From: WLMZ01 sp043753895
GTDB taxonomy: Bacteria; Actinomycetota; Acidimicrobiia; Acidimicrobiales; Ilumatobacteraceae
Direction of reading: 5' to 3'
Assembly: GCA_043753895.1 (NCBI GenBank)
Contig: JAYUWK010000053.1
Coordinates: 1-64,000 of the forward strand
DNA length: 64,000 nucleotides
Part shown: piece by piece, positions 1-9,402 of the stretch
Position numbering within the stretch: the stretch's first letter is position 1
How the letters are laid out: each line of letters opens with the position of its first letter
Program-made: the position numbers and the translations under genes
The notes under the pieces: generated by a model
Database searches by the model: none
Told to the model about the DNA's origin: nothing
Seen by the model: the letters and a program-made list of their open reading frames with translations, nothing else

Positions 1-91
1 CTCACCGTTGGCTCTCACCGTTGGCTCTCACCGTTGGCTCTCACCGTTGGCTCTCACCGTTGGCTCTCACCGTTGGCTCTCACCGTTGGCT
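1..91. repeat. 13-bp tandem repeat, seven perfect copies
   Basis: Seven identical head-to-tail copies of CTCACCGTTGGCT run from the left edge of the window, so the array may be longer outside. It is followed by CTCGGCGCTGACG, which looks like a decayed extra copy. The array lies 14 nt beyond the stop codon of the leftward oxidoreductase gene, in its 3' flank. There are no spacers, so this is a minisatellite-like array and not CRISPR. Perfect identity suggests recent slippage. Confidence 0.95.
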
Positions 92-105
92 CTCGGCGCT
101 GACGT

Positions 106-1257
106 TCAGGTGCCGTGCCAGAGCTGTAGCGGGGTCTTGTCGCGGGGGCCGGTGAAGGGAACCGATTCGGGGGCGCCGTCGTATCGGGCCGACTGATACG
201 CGGCGCAGACGATGTCGAGGATGAGCCGACCGAAGGCGACATCCATGAACGGGATTCTGGCGTCGGCGATGTCGGCGTTGAAGGCTTTGAGTTGGCCGAG
301 GTAACCGAGTTGTTCGATGAATGGAAGGGGAGCAGTGGTGGTGGGTAGGTGGACGGGTTCGCCGTTGTGCTCGAGCGTGGGTTCGGGCCAGAAGTCGATG
401 CGCAGCACACCCGTGGGGCTGCTGATCTGCGCATCCCAAACAGGGTCCGGTCCGGCGTTCCAGCTGGAGATCACCCGGGCGACCAGTCCGCTATGGAAGG
501 TGAGCGAGACCTCGGCGTGCTCGTCGCTGTTATGGCCATCGCCACCGCGCAGGCGGCAGCTGACTGTGGTCACGGGGCCGGCGCCTGATGCGGCTGCGGC
601 GAGTACCGCAATCGCGAGCGGATGTACGCCGAGGTCGAAGAGGGCGCCGCCGCCCCAGGCGTCGCTGGTGAACTCTCCCCACGTGGGAAGGGCCTGCAGG
701 GTGCGCACTTCGAGGTGATTGAGCGCGCCGAGTTGGGGAACCATCCGCAACAGGGTTTCCACGGCCGGCGCGTACGCAAGGTTTTCGGCGTAGAGCACAC
801 GTTCGTGGTGAGCGGCTGCGGCGCCAACGAGAGCGTCGGCGTCGGCAAGGGTGGTGCAGAGCGGCTTTTCAAGCACGACCGAAACACCGGTGTCCAGTAG
901 GCGCAGGGTGTCGGCAGCGTGCAGTTGTGGGGGAGTGGAGACCACCACGATGTCGGCGTCGCCGGGAAGTTGGTCGTAGGTGACGGCGCTCGATTGCAGT
1001 TGCTGCGCGCGCTCGGTGGCGCGTGCGGGGGTACGTGACGCGACCGCGGTGATCGGCATGTCGAGAAAGAGCGCGGCTGCGCCGTGCGCGCCTGAGATCA
1101 TGCCCGCGCCCCACAGCGCGATGGAGGGTCGGGCAACAGCGGTCGTTCGTGGCGCCCGGCTCAGGTTCGTCGCAAGCTTTGCGGGCTTCGCAAGCTTCGC
1201 GGACTTCGCTGGTTGGGCCATGTCGTGTTGTGGCTCGGGCTTTCTGCGCTTTGTCAC
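106..1257 (-). CDS. Gfo/Idh/MocA-family NAD(P)-dependent oxidoreductase
   Basis: Predicted cytoplasmic sugar or cyclitol dehydrogenase; the substrate cannot be told from sequence. A Rossmann glycine motif (GAGMISG, about residues 50-56) is followed by the family's EKP motif (EKPLC, about residue 130) that holds the catalytic lysine. The rest matches the family's C-terminal sheet domain, and about 383 residues is a usual length. The start is uncertain: a GTG gives this length, while ATG at 1221 gives a protein 12 residues shorter. Neither has a good ribosome binding site. The N-terminus is an odd low-complexity Ala-Lys stretch (AKSAKLAKPAKLA) from short DNA repeats. It lies 24 nt downstream of the LLM oxidoreductase and is probably co-transcribed with it. 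Confidence 0.85.
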   Translation of the reverse strand: MTKRRKPEPQHDMAQPAKSAKLAKPAKLATNLSRAPRTTAVARPSIALWGAGMISGAHGAAALFLDMPITAVASRTPARATERAQQLQSSAVTYDQLPGDADIVVVSTPPQLHAADTLRLLDTGVSVVLEKPLCTTLADADALVGAAAAHHERVLYAENLAYAPAVETLLRMVPQLGALNHLEVRTLQALPTWGEFTSDAWGGGALFDLGVHPLAIAVLAAAASGAGPVTTVSCRLRGGDGHNSDEHAEVSLTFHSGLVARVISSWNAGPDPVWDAQISSPTGVLRIDFWPEPTLEHNGEPVHLPTTTAPLPFIEQLGYLGQLKAFNADIADARIPFMDVAFGRLILDIVCAAYQSARYDGAPESVPFTGPRDKTPLQLWHGT

Positions 1258-1281
1258 GGTTGGGGGCTTCGTCGGATATCG

Positions 1282-2220
1282 CTAGGTGCCGGCGAGCGCA
1301 GCGACCACGGGGGCAAAGGGTTCGATGTCCTCGGCGCCGACGATGATGTAGCTGAAACCCCACTTCTCGCGACGAGCACGCAGGTCATCGATGAGCTGTT
1401 CGGTCGTGCCCATCAGCGCGAACGGAGATTGCTCCATGAAGGCGCGGGGCACGCCGAGCATGCCCGAGATGGCGTCCATCGAGGCGATGCGATCGTTGGT
1501 GACCTTCACCATGAACACGCGGATATTCATCTCGATCTGTGTCATGCGGTCACCCGCCGCAGCGTGCACGATGGCGACCTTTTCGTCGACGGCCTCGGCG
1601 GTCATCGTGGCGATTGCCTCCGGTCCGACCACGCCGGCGGTCATCGTGCCATTGATACCGATGATGTCGGCTTCGCGTGCTGCGTACGTCAGCACCCGCT
1701 TACCGCCGCCGCCAATGAGGATGGGCGGGCACGGACCCTGCATGGGCTTGGGCAGGCCGTCGTAGTTGGTGATGGTGTAATGCTCGCCGCTGTGCGAAAA
1801 CGCTCCGGGACCCATCGCACCCTTGATGATGCCCATGCCCTCGATGAAACGGTCGATGCGTACCTTGGGCGAGTCGTAGGGCATTCCGGCCTGCTCGTAG
1901 TCGCTGATCATCCAGCCCGCACCGATGCCGATTTCGAGGCGACCCTCGGAGAGCAGGTCCATCGTGGCCAGTTCCTTGGCCAACACCACGGGGTGCTTGT
2001 AGTCGTTGTCCCACACGAGCGCGCCGATGCGGAGTGTTGTTGTGGCATCGGCCGCAGTCATCAGCGCCGGAACGGGTGCAAGTTGGTCACCGAAGTGGTC
2101 AGGCATCGTGAGTACGTCGTAGCCGTTGGACTCGGCGCGCTGAGCGAGCGAGACCCACTCGTGACGGGTGGCGGCGTTCGAGGCTTGAACACCGAAGCGG
2201 AAGGGTCGCAGAGCTGTCAT
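1282..2220 (-). CDS. LLM-class F420-dependent oxidoreductase
   Basis: TIM-barrel flavin/F420 oxidoreductase of the luciferase-like superfamily, about 312 residues. It begins with the family-typical FRFGVQ strand, and has DHF near residue 40, a GIGAGW segment in the middle and an ILIGGGG strand before the C-terminal third. It resembles the actinobacterial subfamily of probable F420-dependent enzymes whose substrates are mostly unknown. The reading frame stays open further upstream, but ATG at 2220 places the start at the conserved N-terminus. It reads away from the penicillin-binding protein gene, and the two probably share the short gap as a divergent promoter region. Cofactor assignment rests on family resemblance only. 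Confidence 0.85.
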   Translation of the reverse strand: MTALRPFRFGVQASNAATRHEWVSLAQRAESNGYDVLTMPDHFGDQLAPVPALMTAADATTTLRIGALVWDNDYKHPVVLAKELATMDLLSEGRLEIGIGAGWMISDYEQAGMPYDSPKVRIDRFIEGMGIIKGAMGPGAFSHSGEHYTITNYDGLPKPMQGPCPPILIGGGGKRVLTYAAREADIIGINGTMTAGVVGPEAIATMTAEAVDEKVAIVHAAAGDRMTQIEMNIRVFMVKVTNDRIASMDAISGMLGVPRAFMEQSPFALMGTTEQLIDDLRARREKWGFSYIIVGAEDIEPFAPVVAALAGT

Positions 2221-2354
2221 AACGAGCACTGTACCGGGCAACGATTTCGCAGGCTGCGTCGGGCGAACTCGCAAGTGGGCGGCCGAGCAGGTAGTGCGAG
2301 TTGCGGGTAAACGACGCCGAGCGCGTCCGCGGGGCGAGGCGTAGGAGCAGCTCG

Positions 2355-4694
2355 ATGGCGCGTGAGCGAGACAAGGCTGACCGCAACCCGACCCGTTCGC
2401 CAACTAGTCTCAGGGGCGCTGTGCGTCGCGTCTTTTGGGTCTTCCGTTTTGTGTGCGTCATGGTCGCCGGCGCGCTGTTGCTGAGCGGCATCACCATTGC
2501 GGTTGCGCCGCGCATATGGGGCGCGGCGAATGCCCATGAGCAGGTGCCCACCAAACTCCCCGAGTTCGAACCACTTGCCCAACGCAGCTACGTGTACGAC
2601 CGGGCGGGCGTGGAGATCGCGGTATTCGAAAAAGAGAATGTTCAACCGTTCACCCTCGACCAGGTGCCCGCCGATGTCATCAAGGCAGTGCTGGCTGTCG
2701 AGGACAAGGAGTTCTACGCCCACAAGGGTGTGAATGTTCGCAGCCTCGTGCGTGCCACGTTGTCGAACTTCTCCGCTGGCGCAAATCGCCAGGGTGCCTC
2801 CACGATCACCCAGCAGGTGGTCAAGAACGAGTTCCTCGCCGGGCTGCCGCGCGACGGTCGCTACAAGTTGTTGCAAGTGCACTATTCGTTGATGCTTGAA
2901 AAGACACTCACGAAAGATCAGATTCTCGAGCGCTACCTCAATACGATCTTTTTCGGCAACAACGCCTACGGACTCGCTGCAGCAGCGGAGACGTATTTCG
3001 GCGAGCCCGTCGGGCAGTTGACCCTCGCGCAAGGAGCGTTCTTGGCGGGACTCATCCGCTCACCATCGGGCTACGACCCGATTCGCAAGCCCGAGCGTGC
3101 CCGGGCCCGCTTCGACCAGGTGCTGATCCGCCTTGTCGACGAAAAGATGATCGACACCCTCGAGCGAACCCGGTTACTGGCGGAGTGGCCGATACCCGAA
3201 CGCGTGCAGGCCCTGCCCGGCCGGGTGACGACGCCGACATATTTCACCGAGGCGCTCCAGGATTATCTACTCAATCGGTCCACCATCCTCGGCGCAGACG
3301 AGCAGGAACGACGCAGCTCTCTGCTTCGCGGTGGTTTGAAGATCTACACGACGATTGATCCCAATCTGCAAACCATGGCCGAGACCGCCAGCAACGCGCT
3401 TCCACAGAATGCTCAGGGTTTCGCCTCGGCGATTGTGTCGTTGGACGCCACCAGCGGTGCGGTACGCGTGATGGTTGGTGGGCGCGGGTTCAAGCGCAAC
3501 GTGAGCGAGGTCAACATGGCGTTGGTGCCGCGCCAGACCGGATCGAGCATCAAGTTGTTCATCCTCTCCGCAGCGATCCAGGCTGGTGTGCAGCCCAACG
3601 ACGTGATCGACGGCACGGCGCCCTGCACCTTGCCAAACCCAGGTGACCCCAAGCAGCCGTTCCAGATCACCGACAAATCGGCGAGTCGTCCGGTGAGCAC
3701 CCTCGCCGTGATGACGGCAGCATCCATCAACTGCGCGTACAGCCGACTCGCGCAGATCGTGGGGTTGCACCGGCTGGTCGACACGACCTATCGCATGGCC
3801 CACTCGCCGTATTTGTTCGTGGGCCAAACCCGCAAGCAGCGCGGCGCTGCACCGATTCAGCCCTTTGCCAGTTTCGCGACGGGCGCCAACGAGATGAGTC
3901 CGCTCGACATGGCCTCGGGTGGTCAGACCATCGCCAATCAGGGTGTGCACCACGACCCGTACTTCGTGGAACGTGTCGACCGCGCCGACGGATCGAATCT
4001 GTACACACACAATGATCCAGGTGTGCAGGTGCTCGATACCGGCGTGGCGTTGACCACGATCAGCGTGCTGAAAGGCGTCATCACCAGCGGCACGGGTCGC
4101 AAATACCCGCTGGCCAACGGACGTCCGGCTGCCGGCAAGACCGGTACGCAGATCGACAACACCAACTCGTGGTTCGTGGGGCTCACGCCCGAGCTGGCGA
4201 CGGCCGTGTGGGTGGGCAACCCGAATGGTTACGTGCCGATGGTCAAGGTTCCCGAGTTCGTCGCCGAGGGCGTGAGCTCGGTGCAAGGTGGCACGTATCC
4301 CGAGAAGATCTGGAAGATCTACACCGATGCTGCACTGGCGTCGGGCCCCGCGCAGGATTGGCCACCGCCACCGGCGACCACCCGTCCCGCCGCGCGGCTG
4401 TTCCTGCCCGGTAACGAGTGCCTGGCAACGGTGACCGTTTCGGCATCGCCCGCCGCGAATGCGCCGGCTGCGCCCGACACCTCACCGGACCCGGCCGCGC
4501 CCTCGACGCTCGCACCGCCTCCCGTAGTGAGGACCGTGTTGCAACCTGTGGACAGCGGAACAACCATTGCTCCCGATGTGCTCGACCCGAATGCGCCCGT
4601 GCCCACTGTCGATCCCAGCAAGTTTGTGGTGTATGACTGTGCCAATGGAATACAAGGCGCAGTTGTCAACTCTTCACCGAACCCGGTCCCGTAG
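2355..4694 (+). CDS. Class A penicillin-binding protein (transglycosylase/transpeptidase)
   Basis: Bifunctional peptidoglycan synthase of 779 residues. A short basic cytoplasmic tail and one membrane anchor (about residues 25-52) precede the GT51 glycosyltransferase domain, with EDKEFYAHKG near residue 116 (catalytic Glu) and the GASTITQQ motif. The transpeptidase domain has SxxK at S397-K400 (SSIK), SxN at S457-N459 (SIN) and KTG at K595. The C-terminal 100 residues are Pro/Ala/Thr-rich and probably lie in the cell wall. ATG at 2355 is chosen because AGGAG sits 8 nt upstream; an earlier in-frame start lacks one. The next gene begins directly after its stop codon. Confidence 0.93.
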   Translation: MARERDKADRNPTRSPTSLRGAVRRVFWVFRFVCVMVAGALLLSGITIAVAPRIWGAANAHEQVPTKLPEFEPLAQRSYVYDRAGVEIAVFEKENVQPFTLDQVPADVIKAVLAVEDKEFYAHKGVNVRSLVRATLSNFSAGANRQGASTITQQVVKNEFLAGLPRDGRYKLLQVHYSLMLEKTLTKDQILERYLNTIFFGNNAYGLAAAAETYFGEPVGQLTLAQGAFLAGLIRSPSGYDPIRKPERARARFDQVLIRLVDEKMIDTLERTRLLAEWPIPERVQALPGRVTTPTYFTEALQDYLLNRSTILGADEQERRSSLLRGGLKIYTTIDPNLQTMAETASNALPQNAQGFASAIVSLDATSGAVRVMVGGRGFKRNVSEVNMALVPRQTGSSIKLFILSAAIQAGVQPNDVIDGTAPCTLPNPGDPKQPFQITDKSASRPVSTLAVMTAASINCAYSRLAQIVGLHRLVDTTYRMAHSPYLFVGQTRKQRGAAPIQPFASFATGANEMSPLDMASGGQTIANQGVHHDPYFVERVDRADGSNLYTHNDPGVQVLDTGVALTTISVLKGVITSGTGRKYPLANGRPAAGKTGTQIDNTNSWFVGLTPELATAVWVGNPNGYVPMVKVPEFVAEGVSSVQGGTYPEKIWKIYTDAALASGPAQDWPPPPATTRPAARLFLPGNECLATVTVSASPAANAPAAPDTSPDPAAPSTLAPPPVVRTVLQPVDSGTTIAPDVLDPNAPVPTVDPSKFVVYDCANGIQGAVVNSSPNPVP

Positions 4695-5399
4695 ATGAAC
4701 GCCGAGGCGTTACTCGAACTGCAACTGGCCGATACGGCGATCGACCAACTCCGCAACAGGATGGGACGTCTGCCCGAAGTGCTCGCCGAGGCAACTGCCA
4801 CGGCAGAGTTGGCGGCGTGGCACAAACGTGCGGCGCTGTTGCGCACCCAGATCAGCGCGCACGAGAATGCCATTGCAGTGTCGGAGACGCAGAGTGCGGC
4901 GATTTCAACAAAGCGTGCACGTCTCGAACAGCAGCTCAAGACGGTGATCTCGCCACGCGAAGCCGAAGCGCTGATGCATGAGATCGACACGCTCAACGCG
5001 CAACGCTCCGTGCTCGACGACGGTGAGCTCGAAGCAATGGATGCCGTGGCCGCTGCGGAGGCCGAGCTCGAATCGCATCATGAAGGTCATGACGATTTGC
5101 ATGGCGGAGCGACGGCGGCCACCGAACTCGCCGATCAGGCGCGTGCAACCGCCGAGACCGAACTCGCCGAGCGAGTAGCGGCGCGCGATGGGCTGCGCTC
5201 AGGTCTTTCCGACGCCGCGCTGCACCGCTATGACGACATGCGTAAACAGTTGGGCGGCGTGGCCGTGGCCAAACTCAACGGCCTACGCTGCGAGGGCTGC
5301 CATCTCGACATGTCCCGCGGTGAGGTTGATGACCTCAAGCGAGATCAGAGCGACGAGGTACCCGAGTGTCCGAACTGCGGACGTCTGCTGGTTCGATAA
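4695..5399 (+). CDS. Coiled-coil zinc-ribbon protein (COG1579 type)
   Basis: A 234-residue protein made of a long helical hairpin (heptad-rich, Glu/Ala/Arg, residues about 1-180) and a C-terminal four-cysteine zinc ribbon: CEGC near residue 200, then CPNC about 25 residues later, ending in GRLLVR. This architecture is the widespread COG1579 family, whose role is unsettled; nucleic-acid binding has been suggested. The ATG directly follows the TAG of the penicillin-binding protein, so the two are co-transcribed. The next gene starts 4 nt after its stop. Confidence 0.85.
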   Translation: MNAEALLELQLADTAIDQLRNRMGRLPEVLAEATATAELAAWHKRAALLRTQISAHENAIAVSETQSAAISTKRARLEQQLKTVISPREAEALMHEIDTLNAQRSVLDDGELEAMDAVAAAEAELESHHEGHDDLHGGATAATELADQARATAETELAERVAARDGLRSGLSDAALHRYDDMRKQLGGVAVAKLNGLRCEGCHLDMSRGEVDDLKRDQSDEVPECPNCGRLLVR

Positions 5400-5403
5400 C
5401 ACC

Positions 5404-5895
5404 GTGTTCTTCTGGTTCCTCGGCACCGCGATTGCTTCGGTGTGGTTCGTGTTTCGCGACCCGCGATTCGACTATCGGCTGCTCTGCGTCGGCGCGCTGC
5501 TGCCCGATCTGATTGATCCGTGGTTCGGTGGCGTGCGGGCGCTCCACAGCGTGACCGTGAGCATCGCGGTGCTCGTGCTCGTGGTGTTGGCAAGCGCCGG
5601 CCGCAAGCCATGGCGTAAGCGTGCGCTTGCGGTGCCGATCGGGATGATGTTGCACCTCGTGTTCGATGGTGCGTTCTCGAACACGACCGTGTTCTGGTGG
5701 CCGATCGGCGGGCTGCACTTCACCGATGATCCGTTGCCGAGCGTGGCCCGCGGTTGGTTCAACATTCCCCTCGAGCTCATCGGTCTCGGCCTGTTGGTGT
5801 GGGTCTGGCGTACGTTTGGGTTACGTTCGAAAGCGCGTCGCGACCGGTTCTGGCGCACCGGCCGGCTGGACCCCGGGGTTGTCCGCAGATCGTGA
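5404..5895 (+). CDS. Small polytopic membrane protein, YdjM/DUF457-like
   Basis: About 163 residues with four hydrophobic stretches. Conserved-looking acidic and histidine groups sit near membrane edges: LPDLID (about residue 38), HS (about 50) and HLVFD (about 83). This pattern recalls the YdjM/DUF457 family of putative membrane-bound metal-dependent hydrolases, though the match is by eye and the protein is short. GTG at 5404, 4 nt after the previous stop, gives an N-terminus that goes straight into a membrane helix. The frame extends upstream, but that part overlaps the zinc-ribbon gene and looks non-coding. Activity is inferred, not shown. Confidence 0.65.
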   Translation: MFFWFLGTAIASVWFVFRDPRFDYRLLCVGALLPDLIDPWFGGVRALHSVTVSIAVLVLVVLASAGRKPWRKRALAVPIGMMLHLVFDGAFSNTTVFWWPIGGLHFTDDPLPSVARGWFNIPLELIGLGLLVWVWRTFGLRSKARRDRFWRTGRLDPGVVRRS

Positions 5896-5901
5896 TTCAC
5901 T

Positions 5902-6495
5902 GTGGCTGTGCTGATTCTTGTGCGTCACGGTCGAACCGCCGCCAACGCGCAGGGGTTACTCCAGGGGCGTATTGACCTCTCGCTCGATGATGTCGGACAC
6001 GATCAGGCGCGTCAGGTTGCAGCTGCGATCGGTTCGGTCGATGAGGTGATCAGCAGTTCATTGGCGCGTGCTCGTGAGACGGCGGCATATTTCGACGCGC
6101 CGCACACCGCTGACGACCGATGGATCGAACTTGATTTCGGTGAGTACGACGGCCAGCCGCTTGCTGCGATACCAACCGGGGTGTGGGATCGCTGGCGCGG
6201 TGATCCTGACTATTCGGCCGCTGGCGGCGAGTCGATGCGGGCGCTCGACCTGCGTGTACGCGCTGCGTGCGCCGATGTGATCGAGCGGGCGCGCAGCACC
6301 AACGTGGTCGTCGTGAGTCATGTCTCGCCGATCAAGGCTGCCGTCGTGTGGGCGATGGGCGGCGACATCACGATGAGCTGGCGACTCCATCTCGATCAGG
6401 CCGGCGTGTGCCGGGTTACGGCGGGCAGCGGAGCCCCGGTGCTTCGTAGCTTCAACGAGGTGCTGTACGGACCAACGGCGGCGGAATCCGGGTGA
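5902..6495 (+). CDS. Histidine phosphatase family protein (phosphoglycerate-mutase-like)
   Basis: A 197-residue histidine phosphatase. The signature LVRHGRT (residues 6-12) carries the nucleophilic histidine, ELDFGEYDG is the conserved acidic region, GGES precedes a helix, and VVVVSHVSPI holds the second catalytic histidine (about residue 139). Substrates range from sugar phosphates to nucleotides and cofactor intermediates, so none is assigned. The GTG start lies 6 nt after the membrane protein, suggesting the same transcript as the penicillin-binding protein. Its 3' end overlaps the convergent hypothetical gene by 44 nt. Confidence 0.85.
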   Translation: MAVLILVRHGRTAANAQGLLQGRIDLSLDDVGHDQARQVAAAIGSVDEVISSSLARARETAAYFDAPHTADDRWIELDFGEYDGQPLAAIPTGVWDRWRGDPDYSAAGGESMRALDLRVRAACADVIERARSTNVVVVSHVSPIKAAVVWAMGGDITMSWRLHLDQAGVCRVTAGSGAPVLRSFNEVLYGPTAAESG

Positions 6496-6865
6496 ATTGG
6501 CGACGTTCGATGTCTGTGGCAGCACGATGGAGGGCAGCTTGGGCAACGATCATTTGCATGGTTGCATCGAGGGCCGCAGCGGTAGGCGCTGAGTCGAGGG
6601 TATCGAGTTCGCGTCGTGCGCTCGTGTTGCTGATAGCCGCGCCCATCACGGCCTCGGCCAGGGTGGGGCGTGAGGGGCCACAAGGGTCGAACACGACGAA
6701 CGCCGCGAGTGCCTCAGCGTCTTCGAGGAGTCGCCCGACGAAGCCCGGACTGCGAGCCTCACTCACCGCGACAGCTCGCAGCAAACGGGAGTCGAAGTCG
6801 AGCACCGAAGCCAGGGCGTCGGCGAGTTCTGCGCGGCTCGGAGTCACCGACTGCGTGCTCAGCAT
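6452..6865 (-). CDS. Hypothetical helical protein
   Basis: A 137-residue protein of unknown family. It is largely alpha-helical, Ala/Leu/Arg-rich, without cysteine clusters or membrane segments, and ends in a basic proline-containing tail. ATG at 6865 is preferred over the upstream TTG because GGGAG lies 6 nt before it. That ribosome binding site and the codon pattern are the main evidence that it is real. It converges on the phosphatase gene and overlaps it by 44 nt. It is divergent from the Tat-like surface protein across a gap of about 236 nt that holds no gene. Confidence 0.55.
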   Translation of the reverse strand: MLSTQSVTPSRAELADALASVLDFDSRLLRAVAVSEARSPGFVGRLLEDAEALAAFVVFDPCGPSRPTLAEAVMGAAISNTSARRELDTLDSAPTAAALDATMQMIVAQAALHRAATDIERRQFTRIPPPLVRTAPR

Positions 6866-7101
6866 GTGGTACTCCCGTGCCACCAATCTTGTTCCATTGC
6901 GAATGTGTACGCCTTTTCACGCCGAGAGTCACGAAAATTCTGCACTTCTTGACAGAGGGCCATCCGGTTCTGACGGCGCAGTTGCAATAGCTTTCGCGCG
7001 TGAGTCGGCGACAACGTGATCGTGATGAAGTACTGACGCAGGGGGCGACTGCTAGTTTCGAGTCATCGCCCACGTCCTTGGCGCACCCTTCAGGAGACGC
7101 G

Positions 7102-8403
7102 ATGACCGATCACGCTGATAGCACGACACCGTCGACCAATGACCTGTTCTCATCCATCGCGACCGAGCTGAGTGCGCTACGTGCTGCGCACGCCGCAGGA
7201 CAGCAGCAGATCGAAGAGCTTCGTGCAGAGCTCGCGCTGTTACGCAACGCTTCGGAGCGCGACGCCGTGTCGGCAGCCGCTGTCGCCGAAGTGGGAGTGG
7301 CAACGGCTGGCGCGCCGACTTCGGAGCGCGGCGCCGTGTCGGCATCTGAGCCGGCCTTGGCGGCCGCTCCGGCATCGGCCCCACGGGAATTCGTTGTGAC
7401 GAGTCGACGCCGCTTGTTCGCTATTGCAGGTGGCGCTGCGGCGGCAGCGGTGGTCGTCGGCACGTCCGCCTCATCCACGCCCGCGGCAGCAGCGGCCAGC
7501 GGTTACGGCAGCCCACTGACCCTCGGTGACGTCAACACTGCGCCCGCCGGTCCCGCACAGCGGACACAATTGAATTACTTGGCTTCGTCGGGTTCGGTCG
7601 ACAACTACTTCCTCGTCACCGATGGTGGAGCCGGCGACGGGGCCGTACTCGGAGGGTCCGCAATCGGAGGATACGCGTACTCCAACGTGGGTACGGGCGT
7701 CTACGGGTTCTCGAATGTTGCCAACGGCAACGGCGTGTTCGGCTATGCCTTCAACAATGCCGCCTCGTACGGGTTGTACGGCAAGGCGCAGGCAGGCGTC
7801 GGCGTCGCCGGACAGAGCTATAGCGGGTACGACTTCGCCGGCTACGGCAGTGGGCGGTTGTATCTCCATCCCCATGTCGGCACGGGCCCTCCGTATGCCG
7901 GAGCGCACGCGATCGGTGAGATCGTGCGCGACAGCAATGGTGACTGGTACGTGTCGTATCAGTCGGGCACCCCTGGCAAGTGGCGCAAGCTGGGTGGCGG
8001 CACCACGGCAGGGGCGCTGCACGTGCTGAACCCGACGCGTGTCTACGACTCGCGTTTCCCCGGAAGCGGTGGCCGAATGGCGGCCGGAACGGTGCGCGTC
8101 GTCAGTGTTGCCAACGGTATCGACATCTTCACCGGCGCAACGGTGACGCCCGATGTCGTTCCCTCCGAGGCAACCGCGATTGCCTTCAACCTCACGATCG
8201 CCGGATCGCAGGGCAGTGGGTACCTGTCCGTCACGCCGGGCTCGGCGGCCACCTTTGGCGCATCGAGCATCAACTGGGATTCGCGCACCGGCGTGCTCGC
8301 CAACGGCACCTTGGTGCAGCTCGACTCGGCACGCCAAGTGAAGGTGTTCGCGAACGGTGGTTCTACCGACTTCATCATCGACGTGACCGGGTATTACCTC
8401 TGA
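7102..8403 (+). CDS. Exported protein: coiled coil, internal Tat-like signal, glycine-rich repeats, VYDSR domain
   Basis: A 433-residue protein. Residues about 10-60 form an Ala/Glu/Leu coiled coil, and a linker carries an imperfect duplication (SERDAVSA / SERGAVSA). Near residue 98 comes TSRRRLF followed by an Ala/Val-rich hydrophobic stretch and ASSTPAAAA, a typical Tat signal but placed about 95 residues inside. The exported part has Gly/Tyr/Asn-rich repeats (GVYGFSN, GVFGYAF, GLYGKAQ) and a C-terminal domain starting NPTRVYDSR and ending DFIIDVTGYYL, which I recognise from many actinobacterial surface proteins. ATG at 7102 has AGGAG 5 nt upstream. It is probably surface-associated; function unknown. 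Confidence 0.75.
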   Translation: MTDHADSTTPSTNDLFSSIATELSALRAAHAAGQQQIEELRAELALLRNASERDAVSAAAVAEVGVATAGAPTSERGAVSASEPALAAAPASAPREFVVTSRRRLFAIAGGAAAAAVVVGTSASSTPAAAAASGYGSPLTLGDVNTAPAGPAQRTQLNYLASSGSVDNYFLVTDGGAGDGAVLGGSAIGGYAYSNVGTGVYGFSNVANGNGVFGYAFNNAASYGLYGKAQAGVGVAGQSYSGYDFAGYGSGRLYLHPHVGTGPPYAGAHAIGEIVRDSNGDWYVSYQSGTPGKWRKLGGGTTAGALHVLNPTRVYDSRFPGSGGRMAAGTVRVVSVANGIDIFTGATVTPDVVPSEATAIAFNLTIAGSQGSGYLSVTPGSAATFGASSINWDSRTGVLANGTLVQLDSARQVKVFANGGSTDFIIDVTGYYL

Positions 8404-8431
8404 GCAGGTCGTATGCCGCTCACTGACGCAG

Positions 8432-8794
8432 CTACAACGTGATCTTTACCACGGCGCCGCTGCCGATCGTGGGGTTCGCGCTGTTGGTCGTCACGTACAT
8501 CGACCCGTCAGGCCCTTCGGCGATACCACCGGGGAGAGGCAAGCTGCCGAGGCCCATGCGATCCAAGCGGTTCGGGTGATTGAACGGAATCCTCACGACA
8601 TCGCCTGGAGCGCCGGCGATATTCGGCTGGAACATCTCCGTCGCCCAGAAGTTGCCGTCGTGATCGAAGGTGCACGACGTCGGGGTCGTGAGCCCGGTGG
8701 TCCATAGGGTGGGCGAGGTCGGGAAGTTGACATTGGGATCGACACGCCAGACATCGGACTGACCCGAGCCGAACGCAACTAACCCGCCGGTGGA
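8432..8794 (-). pseudogene. 3' remnant of a ScyD/ScyE-family gene
   Basis: An open frame of about 120 codons on the minus strand, closed upstream by a TAA (complement at 8795-8797) and with no usable start at the proper end. The translated segment contains SDVWRVDPN, FDHDGNFWATEM and PGGIAEGPDGSMYVTT. These resemble the repeated propeller-like motifs of ScyD/ScyE-type secreted proteins, which are normally about three times longer. Only the C-terminal part survives. The upstream sequence to 9402 shows nothing that continues it, so this is a truncated gene in the accessory stretch. Confidence 0.6.
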
Positions 8795-9402
8795 TTACTC
8801 GAACAACACACCTCGACCACGGTGGGTTACTTGAACGTCGACACCGAAGACAAGCGCGTGCGACAACCGTCCGTCGTCAGCGTCAGGATCATCTGCAGCG
8901 CAGCTTGTTGAACTCGGCGCGGGTTACGTGGCCGGTGGAGGTAGTGAAGTGATCGTTTTCGTGCCAGGAAGTGGGCGTGCCTAGCGACCCAATTCCATGA
9001 CCATCGAACGTGAAGCTGCCGTTGTAATTCTGGCGGATCAGATTGAAGTTGCCCCAGCACAGCCATTGACACCAGGCAAGCCCAACAACAACTCCACCAT
9101 TGCGATACCGTCCAACACGCCAGGGGTTCCTTCCGATTGCAGTCCTCGAGAAACCGCAACACTGACCGAACCCCTGGCACCAAACGCGGATCACCCCATC
9201 CCCACGCCTACGCGCGGAGCCGCTAATCCCCGGGCACCTCGATGCCGCACCGCTCCATCGGTCGAGTCTGGTCGCGGCGGGTTGCTCAATGCCGGCGTTG
9301 CAGCACTTCCTAACAATAAAGATGCCGGGGGTCACTGAGAACTTCTTGACAACGACCACACCATCGACGTTTGATTGAGGATCAATCAACGTGGAGGTAA
9401 AT
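8795..9402. other. Gene-poor gap without a supported gene
   Basis: About 600 nt with lower and more mixed base composition than its neighbours. A minus-strand frame (8889-9452) is open, and its last 60 codons read like a secreted-protein end, but the upstream part has no coding character and it overlaps the start of the next gene. I treat it as decayed sequence. The last nucleotides hold the GGAGGT ribosome binding site (9393-9398) of the LPxTG gene. Confidence 0.5.

Noticed and set aside
1213..2310. Long open frame (365 codons) on the plus strand
   Set aside because: It is antisense to the LLM oxidoreductase, whose motifs are clear. The translation is rich in His/Asp/Gly with no family features, typical of a shadow in GC-rich DNA.
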